Positions 1 through 5,109 of a DNA stretch of 5,109 nt are shown piece by piece (within the stretch, counting starts at the first letter, position 1; every line of letters starts with the position of its first letter). The position numbers and the translations under genes are program-made. The notes beneath the pieces are model-generated. The model had not been told where the DNA came from. It worked only from the letters and a program-made list of their open reading frames with translations, and did no database searches. The DNA lies in NCBI GenBank assembly GCA_016763045.1, contig JAESUN010000206.1, positions 1-5,109 of the forward strand. Direction: 5' to 3'. Source of the stretch: Opitutaceae bacterium (GTDB lineage Bacteria; Verrucomicrobiota; Verrucomicrobiia; Opitutales; Opitutaceae).

Positions 1-778
1 AGAAAAGGTTCATTTGGAGACGGAATCCCGTCCGGTCGAGAGCATTGTGCAGCGAGCGATCGAAGTGGAACGAAACGTTCGTACTGCGTTATTGGCTCAT
101 TTGTTGAAAGAAGAAAATTGGTCGCGAGTTTTGGTCTTTGTTGCGACCAAGCGACGGGCTAGCAATGCCGCATCTAAACTTGCCAAGAAAGGAATTAGGG
201 CAGCGGTTTTACATGGGGATCTGAAACAGAAGGAGCGCACACAAGCGCTGGAAGGTTTTAAAAAGAAGAAAACCCAAGTGTTAATGGCGACAGATTTGGC
301 GGCTCGTGGAATCGATATTTCTGAACTTCCGTGTGTCGTTAATTATGATCTACCACGTTCGCCTGCAGACTACGTGCATCGCATCGGACGAACAGGTAGG
401 GCGGGAAAGACGGGGGTGGCGGTGAGCTTTATCACCCAGGAAGAAGATCGTCATTTTAAGCTCATTGAGAAGCGTCATGGGATGGCTCTTGAGCGTGAGC
501 GTATCGAAGGGTTTGTTCCCGCAGAGTGGGATCCAGATGCAATCATTGTTTCTCAGGCTCCAGTAAAAGGTAAACGCCGGAGCAAGAAAGACAAGCTGCG
601 CAAAGCGGCGGGAAGACCTCGTCCGAGACCTTCAGAGGAAGCCAGGGATGAAGAAAAACAGCCTTCTCTAGAATCGGAAGAACCAGTTTTTGAATCCAAA
701 AAACCAGCTCCCGAAACAGAGGTGGAGGACTTAAACCCTTGGGCTGAGGCTTTGAAAAAAGCCAAGCGAAACCTTTAG
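1..778 (+). CDS. DEAD-box ATP-dependent RNA helicase, C-terminal part (5' truncated by window edge)
   Basis: This is the C-terminal RecA-like domain and tail of a DEAD-box RNA helicase, a cytoplasmic ATPase that unwinds short RNA duplexes in ribosome assembly or RNA turnover. The frame is open from base 2 to the TAG at 776-778 (258 codons). The TTG at base 14 is not taken as the start, because the frame continues upstream and the first RecA domain (Walker A, DEAD box) must lie outside the window. Visible motifs are LVFVATK (motif IV, about 131-151), HGDLKQKER (about 212-238), ATDLAARGID (motif V, 287-316) and HRIGRTGRAG with the arginine finger (motif VI, 377-406). From about base 554 the protein becomes a low-complexity tail, first Lys/Arg-rich, then Glu/Pro-rich, as in RhlE-like helicases, where such tails bind RNA. 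The RhlE-type assignment is tentative; the superfamily is secure. The gene converges on the ABC-F gene, with 17 bases between stop codons. Confidence 0.95.
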   Translation, partial: EKVHLETESRPVESIVQRAIEVERNVRTALLAHLLKEENWSRVLVFVATKRRASNAASKLAKKGIRAAVLHGDLKQKERTQALEGFKKKKTQVLMATDLAARGIDISELPCVVNYDLPRSPADYVHRIGRTGRAGKTGVAVSFITQEEDRHFKLIEKRHGMALERERIEGFVPAEWDPDAIIVSQAPVKGKRRSKKDKLRKAAGRPRPRPSEEARDEEKQPSLESEEPVFESKKPAPETEVEDLNPWAEALKKAKRNL

Positions 779-789
779 GTTTCACTTGG
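755..789 (-). terminator. Intrinsic terminator of the minus-strand ABC-F gene, inside the helicase 3' end
   Basis: Bases 762-773 pair with 778-789 to form a 12-position stem with one mismatch (767/784) and a 4-base loop (774-777). Read on the minus strand, the hairpin is followed by one C and then six T (760-755), the layout of a rho-independent terminator. It begins 6 bases after the ABC-F stop codon. On the plus strand no T-run follows the hairpin, so it should mainly act on minus-strand transcripts. The stem overlaps the last codons and stop codon of the helicase gene. Confidence 0.8.
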
Positions 790-795
790 GGAGGA

Positions 796-2415
796 CTACT
801 TTGCCGCTGCGACGACGTCCAGATGCCTTAGGTAGTCCGATATATTTCCAGGGAAAAGATCGAGACCATCCTTGCGGACTTCCAGTACTTTGGTGGCGAG
901 GGGATCCATGAAGGCTCGATTATGAGAGACAATGAGGTAGGCGCCTGTGTATTCAGCGAGAGCTCGTTGCAAGGCATCTTGAGAGCGCATGTCCAAGTGA
1001 TTGGTTGGCTCATCGAGAATGAGGAAGTTGGCTGATCGGGCTAGCATTTTGGCTAGAGCCAGTCGGTTTCTTTCTCCACCAGAGAGCACGCTGACTTTTT
1101 TGAAGACATCGTCGCCTCGAAAGAGAAAGGTCCCCAGAATGGAACGAATGTTGGTGAGGTTTTTGCCTTCGGCAGCATCTTCCATCGTGGCAAGCACAGT
1201 AAGCCCCTTGTCTAGTTCATTCGCTTGGTGCTGTCCGAAATAGGAAATATGAGTGCTTGGGCCCATTTCGCGTTCTCCGGACTGGAAGGCCTCTACTCCA
1301 GCGATGATTTTTGCAATGGTTGTTTTTCCGGCGCCGTTCACTCCCACGATTGCGATGCGGTCGCCGCGTTCGATGCGGATGTTGGCATTGCGGATGACTT
1401 CCAGATCATCGTAGGATTTACAGAGATTGGAGAGCTTGATAATGGTTTGTCCACTGCGTGGTGGTGGGGCGAAAGAGAAGGAAACACTGGCTTCTTCCTC
1501 CTCTATTTGAATGCGTTCTATTTTATCCAATGCCTTGATTCTACTTTGAGCTTGTTTGGCTTTGGAGGCTTTGGCCCGGAAACGGTTGATAAACTGTTCA
1601 GCTTGTTGGATCTCCTTCTGTTGGCTTTTGTAGGCCTTGAGCTGAAGTTCCTTTCGTTCGGCACTTTGTTTCTCAAAAACGGAGTAATTGCCGCTATAGG
1701 TGTGAAGGGAACCCAGGGAAAGCTCGAAGGTGCGATTGCAGATCTCGTCGAGGAAGGAGCGGTCATGCGAGATCATGAGGAGGGATCCCTCATAGCTGTT
1801 GAGAAAATTTTCCAACCATTGCTGGGACGTGATATCGAGGTGATTGGTTGGTTCGTCGAGGAGGAGCAGGGAAGGATTGGCTAAGATCAATTTGGCGAGA
1901 GCTATCCGCATTTGCCATCCTCCGCTAAACTCTTCGGTTCTGCGTTGCATGTCGGAGCTGGAGAACCCGAGGCCGAGTAAAACAGATTCGATACGGGAAG
2001 GGAGTTTACCTGCGTCGAGATCTTCAAGGCGGTGTTCCCATGTGCCGATGAGTTCGAGGGTTTCGTAGAATTCTTCTGAAGAGGTGTCCATCTCATCAAG
2101 ACGACGCTCTGCTTCTTCGACTTTGGCTTTGAGCCCTAGTACATCGGCGAAAGCGGTTTCTGTTTCCTTAAAAAGGGTGCGGCCGCTCATTTCAATCCCA
2201 TCCTGAGGGAGGTAGCCGAAGGTGACGTAGTTCGCTTTGTCTACTTTCCCATCATCAATTTTTTCGATTCCGCAGAGGATCTTAAGCAAGGTACTTTTAC
2301 CCGAGCCATTACTTCCGACGAGTCCGATACGGTCATGGGCGGTGATGGTGGCGTTGATGTCTTTGTAAAGATAGCGTTCTCCATACTGGAGAGTGATGTT
2401 TTGCAGTGCGATCAT
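796..2415 (-). CDS. ABC-F family ATPase (YheS/Uup-like ribosome-associated factor)
   Basis: A 539-residue protein with two ABC ATPase domains in tandem and no membrane segments, the hallmark of ABC-F proteins. These act at the ribosomal E site and modulate translation instead of transporting solutes. Domain 1 has Walker A GSNGSGKS (34-41), Q71, signature SGGWQ (164-168), Walker B LLLLDEP (183-189) and switch H217. An acidic, probably helical insertion at about 85-140 fits the ABC-F arm. The charged inter-domain linker (about 245-310) contains FINRFRAKASKAKQAQSR, which closely resembles the YheS-type tRNA-interacting linker. Domain 2 has Walker A GVNGAGKT (358-365), signature LSGGER (444-449), Walker B LILDEP (465-470) and H498. 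Both Walker B glutamates (188, 469) are present, so it should be an active ATPase. There is no C-terminal coiled coil of the Uup kind. The linker is ordinary in length, which argues for a housekeeping factor over an antibiotic-resistance ABC-F. The ATG at 2415 places the first beta strand at the usual N-terminus; no clear Shine-Dalgarno precedes it. It is the last gene of the minus-strand unit. Confidence 0.95.
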   Translation of the reverse strand: MIALQNITLQYGERYLYKDINATITAHDRIGLVGSNGSGKSTLLKILCGIEKIDDGKVDKANYVTFGYLPQDGIEMSGRTLFKETETAFADVLGLKAKVEEAERRLDEMDTSSEEFYETLELIGTWEHRLEDLDAGKLPSRIESVLLGLGFSSSDMQRRTEEFSGGWQMRIALAKLILANPSLLLLDEPTNHLDITSQQWLENFLNSYEGSLLMISHDRSFLDEICNRTFELSLGSLHTYSGNYSVFEKQSAERKELQLKAYKSQQKEIQQAEQFINRFRAKASKAKQAQSRIKALDKIERIQIEEEEASVSFSFAPPPRSGQTIIKLSNLCKSYDDLEVIRNANIRIERGDRIAIVGVNGAGKTTIAKIIAGVEAFQSGEREMGPSTHISYFGQHQANELDKGLTVLATMEDAAEGKNLTNIRSILGTFLFRGDDVFKKVSVLSGGERNRLALAKMLARSANFLILDEPTNHLDMRSQDALQRALAEYTGAYLIVSHNRAFMDPLATKVLEVRKDGLDLFPGNISDYLRHLDVVAAAK

Positions 2416-2548
2416 GGTCAGTCATGTTTCCGAGTGAACGGAAAACGAAAAAGGGCCACTTGTGCGAGGGACACAGCGAAGCGTCAATGGCGGAATTTTC
2501 CAGAGAAGGCTTCTTTGGGTGGAGACTCTTCGGTGGTTACCGTTATTT
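2416..2548 (-). promoter_or_regulatory. 133-base gap between ROK and ABC-F genes; weak candidate internal promoter
   Basis: This is the widest gap in the minus-strand unit. On the minus strand it holds TTGACG (2487-2482), close to a sigma70 -35 box, then a 17-base spacer and a poor -10 match, CACAAG (2464-2459). I see no convincing hairpin with a T-run, so there is no evidence that transcription stops after the ROK gene. The gap may carry a secondary promoter for the ABC-F gene, but the -10 match is too weak to be confident. Confidence 0.2.
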
Positions 2549-3484
2549 TTAGTTTTCTGTTAGCCCTTTTCGTCTGGCTAATTCCAACGCACCGATGATC
2601 ACGGGATCTTCTCCTAGTTCGGTCAAAGCGATTTTTGGACCTGGGGAAAACGAATTCATCAGGTAAGGCGGAATAGCTTTTTCAACTGCTTTTCTCAATG
2701 GCTCTCCGAGTAAGGCAAGGCCACCGCCGAGAACAATAATCGAGGGGTGAAGGAGGTTTCCGACATGTGAAAGGCCAAAGGCCAGATCATCGGCGGTCTC
2801 CTCCAGTATGCGAATGGCTGCCGGATCGTTTTGTTCGAGAGCTGCGTGTAGAAATTTTGCTTCTCCTCCCGTCACATCATCAGAGATCAATTGGCAGAGG
2901 TGGCTATCAGGGTCTGTTTCTTTCAGCGCGCGGATTTTGCCGTCAACCGCCCAGCCAGAGCAACTAGACTCGACAATTCGGCCACTCTTATCGAGGCGGA
3001 TATGGCCGATTTCGGATTCTCCAGGAGGCGCGCCATGATAGATATTTCCATCAATAACAAGTCCTCCACCTACGCCGCTGCCCAGCGTTACGTAGAAAGC
3101 GGGATTTGCTCCTTTCCCTGCTCCATAAAGTGCTTCTCCCAGGGAAGCAGTATTTGCATCGTTGTCGATGGTGATGGGGCAGTGAGCAATTTCTTCAAGC
3201 CAGGGTTTGATCTCAAAGTCATTCCATCCTTCGATGTGATGTGAGCAGCTTACCTTTCCAGTTTGAATGTTGAAGGGGCCACCAAATCCGACTCCGATTC
3301 CAGAAATAGTGTGATCGCTAAGCAGTCTTTTGACCCCGTCTTCTATTTGGCTTCGAATGCCGGCAGCTCCCTTTTTTTTATCCACAGCATAGCGATGGCG
3401 CTTGAGGATCTTTTGGGGATTTTCTCCTAGAACAACCTGTAGTTTTGTCCCGCCTATTTCGATTCCGATGAGGGTATCCTTCAT
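2549..3484 (-). CDS. ROK-family sugar kinase (glucokinase-like), zinc-cluster cysteines absent
   Basis: A 311-residue ASKHA-fold protein of the ROK family, whose members are mostly cytoplasmic ATP-dependent sugar kinases acting on glucose, fructose, N-acetylglucosamine or N-acetylmannosamine. It has the N-terminal phosphate loop GIEIGGTK (7-14), GVGFGGP (64-70), the catalytic-base motif DNDANTASLGE (107-117, probable base D109), the second phosphate loop TLGSGVGGG (133-141), the sugar-contacting ESEIGH (156-161) and the adenosine motif VLGGG (251-255). There is no N-terminal helix-turn-helix, so it is an enzyme-type ROK, not a repressor of the NagC/XylR kind. Oddly, the usual CxCGxxGC zinc cluster after the ExGH motif is missing. 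The region reads ESSCSGWAVDGK (172-183), with only C175. Length is normal. The ATG at 3484 lies directly before the first strand; no clear Shine-Dalgarno is seen. The gene follows the BadF-type kinase by 55 bases and is probably co-transcribed with it. Substrate cannot be fixed from sequence alone. Confidence 0.9.
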   Translation of the reverse strand: MKDTLIGIEIGGTKLQVVLGENPQKILKRHRYAVDKKKGAAGIRSQIEDGVKRLLSDHTISGIGVGFGGPFNIQTGKVSCSHHIEGWNDFEIKPWLEEIAHCPITIDNDANTASLGEALYGAGKGANPAFYVTLGSGVGGGLVIDGNIYHGAPPGESEIGHIRLDKSGRIVESSCSGWAVDGKIRALKETDPDSHLCQLISDDVTGGEAKFLHAALEQNDPAAIRILEETADDLAFGLSHVGNLLHPSIIVLGGGLALLGEPLRKAVEKAIPPYLMNSFSPGPKIALTELGEDPVIIGALELARRKGLTEN

Positions 3485-3539
3485 AAAGAGTGTAGTGATG
3501 TGTTATCCAGGAAGTGGAGAGGCGGTATATAAAAAGAAG

Positions 3540-4463
3540 TCACTGAGCAACCTGTAGGTCACTCATTAAGAGTTGCCGAATACCCTCAATGGGTGGCTCT
3601 GTCACGCATCTCAAATCCCATTGAAGAGAAGACGTTGTGAGAGTTTCTTTGATCAGGTCCATTCCAAGTGGAGATGAAAGAAGTCGGCCACTTAAACCAC
3701 AACGACAGGTTGAAGGGAGGTTTATTTTTTGAGCGACTTGTTGAGCCAGTGTAATGATGGGTGCAATGGATTTGGTTAGAATATGCAGGGCTTCAGGGAG
3801 TCCTCCTGTGGCTAAGGTGACAACGGATGGGGCAAATCGGCCGATGAGTTTGTTTGGATCTGAAGAGGTGACATAAATCTTCTCCATGATCTCTTGAAGG
3901 TTCGTTATACCCATATAGTTCTGTAGTTCGGAAGTCAGTTGAGTGGAATGGACCCATCCTTGAAGCTCCAGAAATGCTTGGTTCATTCCTCTGCGGCCAA
4001 GATCCAATCCGCTTCCAGGATCTCCCATTCGCCAGCCTAATCCACCCGCGTAATGAAGATTTCCTTCGGTGTCTTTTGCGGCGACGAAGGATCCGGTTCC
4101 TGCATGGATAGCGAGCCCTGAGGAGTCTCCCACAGCGAGTTGAACAACGGGAATAGAATCATCCACTGAAGTGACGTCGCCCAACCCTTTGAGGTTGGTG
4201 GCAATGGATTTCCAGGTTCTCGGAGGTCCGGCCATGCAAAGCAGTGTTCTGTGGATACTGTCATGGGGAATCCCTGCTTCTGCGATCAATTGGGTACAGG
4301 TTTGCCGCAGGATTTCTTCTACGCTTTCTCGGCCAAAAAGACTTGGGTTGGTGCCTCCCGTCGATTGTTTGGCAAGAATTTTTCCAGAAGAATCCACCAG
4401 GATAAAATCCGTTTTGGTTCCTCCTCCATCAATTCCGATCGAGTATGTGGCAGCAGTCGTCAT
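3540..4463 (-). CDS. BadF/BadG/BcrA/BcrD-type ASKHA kinase (N-acetylglucosamine kinase-like)
   Basis: With the ATG at 4463 this is a 307-residue protein of the BadF/BcrA ATPase family. Single-domain members near this length include N-acetylglucosamine and N-acetylmuramic acid kinases, which phosphorylate salvaged amino sugars in the cytoplasm. Visible motifs are the phosphate-1 loop GIDGGGTKTD (10-19), TGGTNPS (35-41), a probable catalytic Asp in SVDDS (99-103), the phosphate-2 loop HAGTGSF (120-126) and GGLGWRMGDPGSGLDLGRRG (140-159), which is characteristic of GlcNAc-kinase-like members. The adenosine-side motif, usually GG-containing, reads CGLSGRL (255-261), a mild deviation. No CxxC iron-sulfur ligands of the dehydratase activators are evident, which favours a kinase. 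The frame is open to an ATG at 4553, but those extra 30 residues are coded by an intrinsic terminator and have no family character, so the later start is chosen. No Shine-Dalgarno is visible. It is the first gene of the minus-strand unit, ahead of the ROK kinase. The exact substrate is inferred. Confidence 0.87.
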   Translation of the reverse strand: MTTAATYSIGIDGGGTKTDFILVDSSGKILAKQSTGGTNPSLFGRESVEEILRQTCTQLIAEAGIPHDSIHRTLLCMAGPPRTWKSIATNLKGLGDVTSVDDSIPVVQLAVGDSSGLAIHAGTGSFVAAKDTEGNLHYAGGLGWRMGDPGSGLDLGRRGMNQAFLELQGWVHSTQLTSELQNYMGITNLQEIMEKIYVTSSDPNKLIGRFAPSVVTLATGGLPEALHILTKSIAPIITLAQQVAQKINLPSTCRCGLSGRLLSSPLGMDLIKETLTTSSLQWDLRCVTEPPIEGIRQLLMSDLQVAQ

Positions 4464-4503
4464 TTGGAGCAAAAGTATGGAGGTAGAAACAAGTGGGACG
4501 CAA
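4464..4503 (-). promoter_or_regulatory. Candidate promoter for the BadF-ROK-ABC-F unit
   Basis: Only 48 bases separate the T-run of the upstream terminator from the chosen BadF start, so a promoter for the unit should lie here or overlap the terminator. The best pair on the minus strand is TTGCGT (4503-4498), an 18-base spacer and CATACT (4479-4474). These match the sigma70 consensus at only 3 and 4 of 6 positions. Transcription would start a few bases before the ATG, giving an almost leaderless mRNA, which would agree with the missing Shine-Dalgarno. This is a weak prediction. Confidence 0.25.
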
Positions 4504-4511
4504 GGGGATCT

Positions 4512-4549
4512 AAAAAAAAGACTGTTACCAGATTTTCCGGTAACAGTCT
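4512..4549 (-). terminator. Intrinsic terminator after the Asp-box propeller gene
   Basis: Bases 4520-4529 (GACTGTTACC) pair perfectly with 4539-4548 (GGTAACAGTC), extended by an A-T pair (4519/4549), around a 9-base loop. Read on the minus strand, the stem runs straight into eight T (4519-4512). It lies 42 bases after the stop codon of the Asp-box repeat gene, so it ends transcription arriving from the right and separates that gene from the kinase unit. It also overlaps the 5' extension of the BadF reading frame, which argues that this extension is not translated. Confidence 0.92.
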
Positions 4550-4591
4550 CCAATAGAAAATAGAAATCCTATGTTCTTTCTGGTCGATGCT

Positions 4592-5109
4592 TCAATTTTT
4601 GACGGGGATAACTCCCAGGTCGTTAACATAGGCGCCCAGGATACTTCCGCGCTTACCTGGTACGATTAGATCATCGGAATGCCAGGACTTTCCCAAATCA
4701 TCCGAATAAAAGGTGCCTTCTTCAAAAGTGGAAGCCCATAGCCGACCAGAATGGCTTTGGTCGAAAGTGGTTGCTGTAATATTTTGGGAGGGAAGGCCTT
4801 CTCCTCGATTGGCCCAGGAAGTTCCTCCGTCGGCAGATACCCAGATGCCCGTGCCCCATCCGCCAACGGCAAAGACCTGGCTATTGGAGGGGTCGGTGGC
4901 AACGCCATAGACATTCGCTTCGCTTATTTCTGGAGCAGTTGATCGCCAGGTTTGTCCATCGTCGGAAGAGATAATGACACCTTTTCCTTCAGTGCCTGCA
5001 ATCCAGATAGATGGATTGGTTTTGTTGCGATCAAGCCGGAGAATAGCAATCTCAGGTGCTGTCGTATTCTGGGTCCAAGTTTCGGCGCTATCCTCACTGA
5101 TGAATAGCC
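4592..5109 (-). CDS. Asp-box (BNR) repeat beta-propeller-like protein, C-terminal part (5' end outside window)
   Basis: An open minus-strand frame enters from the right edge (first full codon 5107-5105) and runs 171 codons to the TGA at 4594-4592. It lacks a start because the gene begins beyond the window. The fragment carries four Asp-box motifs, S-x-D-x-G-x-[T/S]-W: SEDSAETW (residues 4-11 of the visible part, Gly replaced by Ala), SSDDGQTW (47-54), SADGGTSW (91-98) and SDDLGKSW (135-142). They recur every 43-44 residues, each followed by a strand-rich segment such as VFAVGGWGTGIWVS, as expected for successive blades of a beta-propeller. Related families include sialidases, sortilin/VPS10-type and Ycf48-like propellers, and secreted glycosidase-like proteins. 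In many of these the Asp-box is structural, so no enzymatic activity can be inferred. Whether the protein is exported cannot be seen, because the N-terminus is missing. A strong intrinsic terminator follows, so this is the last gene of its transcript and probably unrelated to the kinases. Confidence 0.88.
   Translation of the reverse strand, partial: LFISEDSAETWTQNTTAPEIAILRLDRNKTNPSIWIAGTEGKGVIISSDDGQTWRSTAPEISEANVYGVATDPSNSQVFAVGGWGTGIWVSADGGTSWANRGEGLPSQNITATTFDQSHSGRLWASTFEEGTFYSDDLGKSWHSDDLIVPGKRGSILGAYVNDLGVIPVKN
4682..5098 (-). repeat. Four Asp-box protein repeats with 43-44-residue period
   Basis: The Asp-box cores are coded at 5098-5075, 4969-4946, 4837-4814 and 4705-4682. The distances between repeat starts are 129, 132 and 132 bases. 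The repeat is visible at protein level; the DNA copies are diverged beyond the motif, which indicates old blade duplication and not a recent tandem expansion. Confidence 0.85.

Noticed and set aside
1225..1884. 219-codon plus-strand open frame opposite the ABC-F gene
   Set aside because: It lies wholly antisense to strongly conserved ABC-F motifs. Its translation is low-complexity (rich in F, L, G) with no recognisable domain, as expected for a shadow frame.
2445..2573. Short inverted repeat (ACGAAAAAGGGC near 2445-2456 and GCCCTTTTCGT near 2563-2573)
   Set aside because: The arms are imperfect, more than 100 bases apart, and one lies inside the ROK coding region. There is no T-run after a closed hairpin, so it is likely chance.
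2335..2598. 87-codon plus-strand open frame spanning the ROK/ABC-F gap
   Set aside because: It overlaps both neighbouring genes antisense, has no ribosome binding site and no recognisable protein features. The gap is better explained as a leader or promoter region.
3485..3539. TATATA-containing 55-base gap as a separate ROK promoter
   Set aside because: The TATATA string resembles a -10 box, but the nearest TTGCTC lies only about 13 bases upstream, too close for a sigma70 -35 box. Read-through from the BadF gene is simpler.
4171..4563. 130- and 101-codon plus-strand frames opposite the BadF kinase start
   Set aside because: Both run antisense through conserved kinase motifs and the terminator hairpin; the translations have no family character.
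4666..4914. 82-codon minus-strand frame at the right end
   Set aside because: It overlaps, in another frame, the open coding region whose translation has four Asp-box repeats; its own translation has no pattern.

Overview
This 5.1 kb window is ordinary-looking bacterial chromosome of middling GC content. It holds two complete sugar-kinase-type genes and one complete ABC-F gene. A DEAD-box helicase is cut by the left edge, and a repeat-containing beta-propeller-like protein is cut by the right edge. No phage, insertion sequence, CRISPR array, tRNA or rRNA is visible. The source is hard to place. None of the three complete genes has a clear Shine-Dalgarno sequence, and the ROK protein has a SGWAVD-type segment where a zinc cluster usually sits. 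Together these would fit a Verrucomicrobiota-like bacterium, but that is inference only.

Layout from left to right: the C-terminal half of a DEAD-box RNA helicase (bases 1-778, + strand) converges on a block of minus-strand genes. In transcription order (right to left) these are a propeller protein with four Asp-box repeats (5109-4592, 5' end missing), a BadF/BcrA-type ASKHA kinase (4463-3540), a ROK-family kinase (3484-2549) and an ABC-F ATPase (2415-796).

Two intrinsic terminators, both reading on the minus strand, punctuate the block. One (4549-4512) lies just after the propeller gene and separates it from the kinases. The other (789-755) lies 6 bases after the ABC-F stop codon and is embedded in the last codons of the convergent helicase gene. 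The kinases and the ABC-F gene are therefore probably one transcription unit (BadF kinase, ROK kinase, ABC-F) bounded by terminators. The 133-base gap before the ABC-F gene leaves room for an extra internal promoter. The first terminator also shows that the longest possible BadF reading frame starts too far upstream, so the start at 4463 is preferred.

Functionally, the two kinases probably phosphorylate sugars or amino sugars in the cytoplasm. They come from different families of the same fold, which could indicate an amino-sugar or cell-wall sugar salvage step. The ABC-F protein and the helicase are ribosome- or RNA-associated housekeeping functions with no evident link to the kinases. I did not find a convincing undescribed system. 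The most useful observations are the terminator-defined operon, the missing zinc cluster in the ROK protein, the regular 43-44-residue Asp-box repeats, and the lack of ribosome binding sites.
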